This document shows positions 32,579-36,095 of a stretch of 36,095 bases of DNA, piece after piece. A program made the position numbers and the translations under genes. The notes beneath the pieces were generated by a model, which saw nothing but the letters and a program-made list of their open reading frames with translations, made no database searches and was not told the origin of the DNA. Source of the DNA: Alphaproteobacteria bacterium UBA2964. GTDB lineage: Bacteria > Pseudomonadota > Alphaproteobacteria > MPNO01 > UBA2964. The stretch is taken from positions 1 to 36,095 of the forward strand of contig CAJJCG010000081.1 in the NCBI GenBank assembly GCA_905182615.1. Reading direction: 5' to 3'. Every line of letters begins with the position of its first letter. Position 1 is the first letter of the stretch.

Positions 32579-33460
32579 CTAAGCTGTTTTAGGTTTAGAA
32601 AATACGAGCATCGTTCCGCCAAGCGCTAAGGCGAACCCCAAGAAGGCTAAACCAGTCCATTGGAACCCCTCGAGCCAGGTTGACACCAGCATAGCGACGA
32701 TTGGGAACAACACCGTTGCATAGGCCGCGCGAGCGGGCCCTTCGCGATTGACCAGGCTTAAATAGGTTACGAACCCCAGCGCCGTTGCAATTACGGCTAA
32801 ATAGGCCAGCGAGCCCAAATAAACCGGATCGCTCGGAATTGAAAACTGTAACCCCAACACCAAGCAGAGTGCGACACAAATAATCGTGCCGTAAACCATT
32901 CCATAGGCGACAACACTTGGCAGGTCATGGTTTTGCGACAATTGAGCAGAGAAAATGTTTCCGAGTGAAAACAGATAGGTTCCTACAAAAGGCAAAACGA
33001 GAACAACACCGACTTTGGCAACACCCACGGCGGCTATGGTTTCCCAGGAAAGAAACAGCAACCCGACGACGCCAGATACTGCACCGATCAAAACACGGGC
33101 ACTCAGGGCTACACCAAAGAACAGACGCTGATTGAAGGCACCCATAATCGCGGCGGTGGCAAATATGACGGATAGCAGACCGCTGGGTAGGAACTCTGCC
33201 GAAACATAAAAGCAGTAATAGTTCATGCTGAAGATGCAAAACCCCAAAGCAAAAACCTTGCCATGATGCTTTAGGGGAATGGATCGCAAACGCCTTGTAA
33301 TGACCAGGTATCCGATCAGAAGAATTGCCGCCAATAGAAAACGATAGGACACAGAAACAAGCGGCGGCACCTCACCAAGTTGAAGCCCCATTGCATACCA
33401 GGACAGCCCCCAACTTATAACGACGACCGTCAGCAGAACCGCCGACGTGGCATCTTTCAT
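32579..33460 (-). CDS. EamA/DMT-family membrane transporter
   Basis: 293 residues with about ten hydrophobic helices in two EamA halves. The first half begins ISWGLSWYAMGLQLGEVPPL with a SYRFLLAA segment. The second contains AYLAVIATALGFVTYLSLV and the E-G-P-A-R-A-A-Y-A-T-V-L-FP motif followed by the (E)GFQWTGLAFLGFALALGG end. Family members export or import amino acids and metabolites at the inner membrane. It lies between the TSUP permease and an amidohydrolase, with 39- and 51-bp gaps. Confidence 0.9.
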   Translation of the reverse strand: MKDATSAVLLTVVVISWGLSWYAMGLQLGEVPPLVSVSYRFLLAAILLIGYLVITRRLRSIPLKHHGKVFALGFCIFSMNYYCFYVSAEFLPSGLLSVIFATAAIMGAFNQRLFFGVALSARVLIGAVSGVVGLLFLSWETIAAVGVAKVGVVLVLPFVGTYLFSLGNIFSAQLSQNHDLPSVVAYGMVYGTIICVALCLVLGLQFSIPSDPVYLGSLAYLAVIATALGFVTYLSLVNREGPARAAYATVLFPIVAMLVSTWLEGFQWTGLAFLGFALALGGTMLVFSKPKTA

Positions 33461-33511
33461 TTCAATTTTCCAAAGTCTTGGGTTGCTGGGCTTCGACCTT
33501 ATCCCTGTAAA

Positions 33512-34378
33512 TCAGAGGACCGGCCAGTTCAAGGCGTTACAAAGAGCGCGGCCCATAATGAGATCAAGATCATCCTCGCTCAGAAAATCTATCTCCTCGG
33601 TAAAATGGGTGACGCATTGGCGGTAGGTTCCACCGACGACACCAATAATACGCGACAGATCCGTTCCCCAGTAGCACCGCATTGGCCCAAACGCCGTTAC
33701 CAATTGCCGTACATAAGGTTCCAGGTTTTCATAGGGGTAGGGCTGCGTGGTTTTCGCCGGCAAGCTCGACAGCTTGATCGATACGTTAGGAAAACGCGCC
33801 AGCATCACCGTTTCCTCAACATAAGGCTGGCAATTATCGTCTTTGGTGCCGCCGGGCACCCCCATATGATCAAGAATAAGCTGTAAATTAGGATAATTTT
33901 CGGCGATCTCTGCTACCTGCGGTGCAAACTTGGCGGCATGGATCATCGTGGGGACACCAAGCTCTTCGGCCAGCGGCCAATACCAGTCTGCCGTACCATC
34001 GAACAACCAGGTCGCCTCCTCCTTACGAAAGAAGGTCAAGCGCACGCCTTTGCAAGCAGGCTCATCCCGCAAATCGTGCAGCAGCTTCTTGCCGATCTCC
34101 GGCTCTAGCAACGGCACGCGGCTAATCAGCCCAAAACGGTCAGGATATTTCTCTGCAGCTTCAAGCCCGAGATCATTGCGATCCATATCCCAGGTCGGAG
34201 GGACGATAATCGCCCGGTCGACCCCAGCCTCATCCATCAAGTCTTTGAGTTCCTCATACCCGATGGCCTTTGGGCGATGCCCCATATCACGCACCAGCTC
34301 CCTTCCCCCTGGTGTCCAAGGCCGCTCCGGCGTCTCCTCGGCCCAGATATGAACCTGGGAGTCGCAAACAAGCATCAT
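33512..34378 (-). CDS. Amidohydrolase 2 family hydrolase (lactonase/decarboxylase-like)
   Basis: 288 residues. It opens with the metal-site segment CDSQVHIW (the D-x-H-x-H motif is D-S-Q-V-H here, with Gln at the first His position, as in several 2-pyrone-4,6-dicarboxylate lactonase-like members). It continues with MIHAAKF, ILDHMGVPGG, VSIKLSSLP and the late YWGTDLSRI aspartate. AGGGAG 3 nt before the first of two ATGs sets the start. A lactonase or decarboxylase role is likely; the substrate is unknown. It follows the TauD-like gene by about 40 bp in the same direction. Confidence 0.88.
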   Translation of the reverse strand: MMLVCDSQVHIWAEETPERPWTPGGRELVRDMGHRPKAIGYEELKDLMDEAGVDRAIIVPPTWDMDRNDLGLEAAEKYPDRFGLISRVPLLEPEIGKKLLHDLRDEPACKGVRLTFFRKEEATWLFDGTADWYWPLAEELGVPTMIHAAKFAPQVAEIAENYPNLQLILDHMGVPGGTKDDNCQPYVEETVMLARFPNVSIKLSSLPAKTTQPYPYENLEPYVRQLVTAFGPMRCYWGTDLSRIIGVVGGTYRQCVTHFTEEIDFLSEDDLDLIMGRALCNALNWPVL

Positions 34379-34416
34379 ATTCTCCCTTTGGAGATTTGAA
34401 TTAGGCGCGTGAGCCG

Positions 34417-35268
34417 CTAGACAGATTGCGCAATATAGGCTTCGGGATCAACGCCCCAGACCGTTGTCCGGCGTAGTAGACGGCGTTCACCTTCTGAAAA
34501 ATCCGTTCGGGCATGGTTGAGGCAACGATTGTCCCAGACCACAAAATCACCCGGGGTCCAGACATGCTCATAGATGAATTCCGGCTTCTCCAGATGATCA
34601 AGCAGCTGCTGTAACACCTCATCACCCTCGTCGTCTGGCAGGCCGACGATGCGGGATGTCATCAACCGGCTGGCATAGATCGCTGGCCGACCTGTTTCCT
34701 CATGCGCCACGAATAGTGGGTGCTCGCGCTTACCACTTAATGACCGGGTCGCCACATCCTGGTTATTGTTGGCGTAATACAGGTGTTCCCCATGGCAATT
34801 GGCGAGTTTCGATTTCAGCGCCGCGGGCAATGCGTCATAGGCCTTTGAAGTATTGGCAAACAATGTATTGCCGCCTACCGACGGAATTTCAATGGCATAG
34901 AGCAAGGTGTAGCGGTAAGGCCGCTCCGAAAAGGCACCATCAGAATGGTACATCATCTCACCATCCGGCAAGGAGCCAATCGGCTTGCCATCTTCGCGGA
35001 TATTACTGATCAACATGGTGCCCGGGTGTGATACCCGGCCTTTCTCTGACCAGCCTACTTTACGAATACGAGTACCAGACTCACCAAATCGCTGGGTAAA
35101 GCGCACTTGATCATCTTCGGAAAAACCCTGGTCCGGGAAGACCAACACATGATGATCCAGCCAGACACGGTGAACGGCCTCAAACGTGGCGTCATCCATC
35201 TCCTGTGACAGATCAACGCCGGTAATCCGGGCGCCGACTGCTGGTGAAACTGGTTCGACCTTCATCAC
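34417..35268 (-). CDS. TauD/TfdA-family Fe(II)/2-oxoglutarate dioxygenase
   Basis: 283 residues. The iron facial triad is His108-x-Asp110 (YHSDGAF) with the distal His around 253 in WDNRCLNHARTDF, and the 2-oxoglutarate-binding arginine is in the EGERRLLRRTTVWG segment. Other family blocks are FPDQGFSEDDQVRFTQRFG and VGGNTLFANTSKAYDALP. TauD/TfdA enzymes hydroxylate taurine, 2,4-D, alkyl sulfates or related acids, releasing sulfite or glyoxylate. The substrate is not predictable. It diverges from the phytanoyl-CoA dioxygenase-like gene across 140 bp. Confidence 0.93.
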   Translation of the reverse strand: MMKVEPVSPAVGARITGVDLSQEMDDATFEAVHRVWLDHHVLVFPDQGFSEDDQVRFTQRFGESGTRIRKVGWSEKGRVSHPGTMLISNIREDGKPIGSLPDGEMMYHSDGAFSERPYRYTLLYAIEIPSVGGNTLFANTSKAYDALPAALKSKLANCHGEHLYYANNNQDVATRSLSGKREHPLFVAHEETGRPAIYASRLMTSRIVGLPDDEGDEVLQQLLDHLEKPEFIYEHVWTPGDFVVWDNRCLNHARTDFSEGERRLLRRTTVWGVDPEAYIAQSV

Positions 35269-35317
35269 ATATACATCCTGCTAATCACGATACATCCAGA
35301 CCGATGGAAATTAGACC

Positions 35318-35347
35318 AATGCCCTAAAGCGGGCAAGATTGGGCATT
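35318..35347. promoter_or_regulatory. Overlapping inverted repeats in the divergent dioxygenase promoter region
   Basis: AATGCCC at 35318-35324 can pair with GGGCATT at 35341-35347, or its TGCCC with GGGCA at 35331-35335. It lies between the divergent TauD-like and PhyH-like genes, where an operator is expected. Read as DNA it is a three-half-site arrangement; read as RNA it would give two exclusive hairpins. Confidence 0.3.
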
Positions 35348-35408
35348 TCATACTGAGATACAGAAGATTAAACTGCACCCCACTGCCATACCCCGCAAAG
35401 GTACCTTA

Positions 35409-36095
35409 ATGCCGATAGTTCTCACCGAACAGCAGATCGCGTTTTACCGCAAAAATGGCTATCTGGTGCCGTTTGATGGCGTCGAGGCTTCAGAGGCGGC
35501 AGCGATGTGCGACGATCTCGATGCGTTTGAACGCGAAGAAGGCATGCTGGCGTCTGAGATCATCGTCAAAGGACATCTGTGTTTCCGGCGCTCCTATGAA
35601 TTTTCCCGTCACCCCAAGATTCTCGATGTTGTGGAGGATCTGATCGGACCAAACATCTATGCGCTGTCATCGCGCTTCTGGATGAAACCCGGGCGAGATG
35701 GCTCGTTCGTCTCGTGGCATCAGGATTCTGCCTATTTCGGGCTGGAGCCCAACGAGCTGGTCACAGTATGGCTCGCGCTGACCGCTAGCACGCCAGGTAA
35801 TGGCTGTGTCCGCGTCATTCCCGGCACTCATGAGGGGCCAGCCTATGAGCATAAAGAGACCTATGACGAGAAGAACCTCCTCGCCCGAGGTCAAACGATA
35901 GAGACGATTGACAATAGCAGCGCCGTCGATTTGACGTTAAAGGCCGGACAGTTCTCCTGTCATCATGAACGGATCGTACACGGCTCGGCCGGCAACAACA
36001 CAGACACAATGCGGATCGGCGTCGGGATTTTCTACTTCCCGGCGCATGTCCGCTCAACAATTGGCCGCCGCTCCGCCTCTTTGGTCCGGGGCTTC
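35409..36095 (+). CDS. Phytanoyl-CoA dioxygenase (PhyH)-family protein, 3' partial
   Basis: The ATG at 35409 opens a frame of 229 codons that runs without a stop to the window edge. The sequence has the family start LTEQQIAFYRKNGYLVPF, the iron-binding H-x-D in SWHQDSAYFG (about residues 103-105), the NGCVRVIPGTH block and the distal His in IVHGSAGNN. It is a Fe(II)/2-oxoglutarate-dependent oxygenase, related to PhyH and ectoine-hydroxylase-like enzymes that act on lipids, amino acids or small metabolites. No ribosome site stronger than AAAGG is seen before the ATG. It diverges from the TauD-like gene. Confidence 0.9.
   Translation, partial: MPIVLTEQQIAFYRKNGYLVPFDGVEASEAAAMCDDLDAFEREEGMLASEIIVKGHLCFRRSYEFSRHPKILDVVEDLIGPNIYALSSRFWMKPGRDGSFVSWHQDSAYFGLEPNELVTVWLALTASTPGNGCVRVIPGTHEGPAYEHKETYDEKNLLARGQTIETIDNSSAVDLTLKAGQFSCHHERIVHGSAGNNTDTMRIGVGIFYFPAHVRSTIGRRSASLVRGF

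Overview
The window looks like a chromosomal accessory (catabolic and transport) region of a Gram-negative, probably alphaproteobacterial heterotroph. The evidence is indirect. There are several TctC-type and FbpA-type periplasmic binding proteins with Sec signal peptides, glutathione transferases, Rieske oxygenases, a QuiC-type dehydroshikimate dehydratase, a Baeyer-Villiger monooxygenase and a MetE-core methyltransferase. No rRNA, tRNA, integrase, transposase, CRISPR array or recognisable transcription factor was found, so the lineage is an inference.

Layout. 1-662 is the C-terminal part of a Rieske oxygenase, facing an A+T-rich TctC-like binding protein (668-1702, minus). 1703-2629 is a scar: the last part of a catalase (minus) abuts the last part of an RCC1-repeat protein (plus, frameshifted). 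2630-5608 holds a MetE-core methyltransferase and, on the other strand, an arylsulfotransferase-like propeller and a GST. 5759-6796 is a second TctC-like binding protein with a strong terminator. 6853-11928 is a minus-strand block: TctC-like binding protein, amidase, thiamine-diphosphate enzyme, nucleotidyltransferase. 12086-13327 is an alpha/beta hydrolase. 13696-17817 is a complete, A+T-rich Fbp/Pot-type ABC importer (binding protein, hairpin, fused permease, ATPase). 18282-21603 is a plus-strand operon of SGNH hydrolase, LLM flavin oxidoreductase and glutathionyl-hydroquinone reductase. 21618-26394 is a minus-strand run of SDR, Rieske oxygenase, DapA-family lyase and Baeyer-Villiger monooxygenase, divergent from an LVIVD propeller (26531-27709). 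27727-28224 is a second scar: the end of an NMT1/THI5-like binding protein (minus) abuts the end of an APH-like phosphotransferase (plus). 28345-31331 is QuiC plus a decarboxylase-like amidohydrolase. 31346-35268 is a minus-strand set: MORN-repeat protein, TauE/SafE permease, EamA permease, amidohydrolase, TauD-like dioxygenase. 35409 to the end is a phytanoyl-CoA dioxygenase-like gene cut by the window edge.

Together the genes suggest scavenging of diverse organic molecules (esters, amides, aromatics or cyclic ketones, possibly organosulfur compounds): high-affinity capture by binding proteins, then oxygenation, hydrolysis, C-C cleavage and glutathione-linked clean-up. No single pathway can be assigned.

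The most unusual signal is that all four intact exported binding proteins, from two unrelated families, end in a lysine/arginine-rich tail, while none of the cytoplasmic enzymes does. The second is the pair of scars with the same geometry: two 3' gene fragments pointing away from a shared break.
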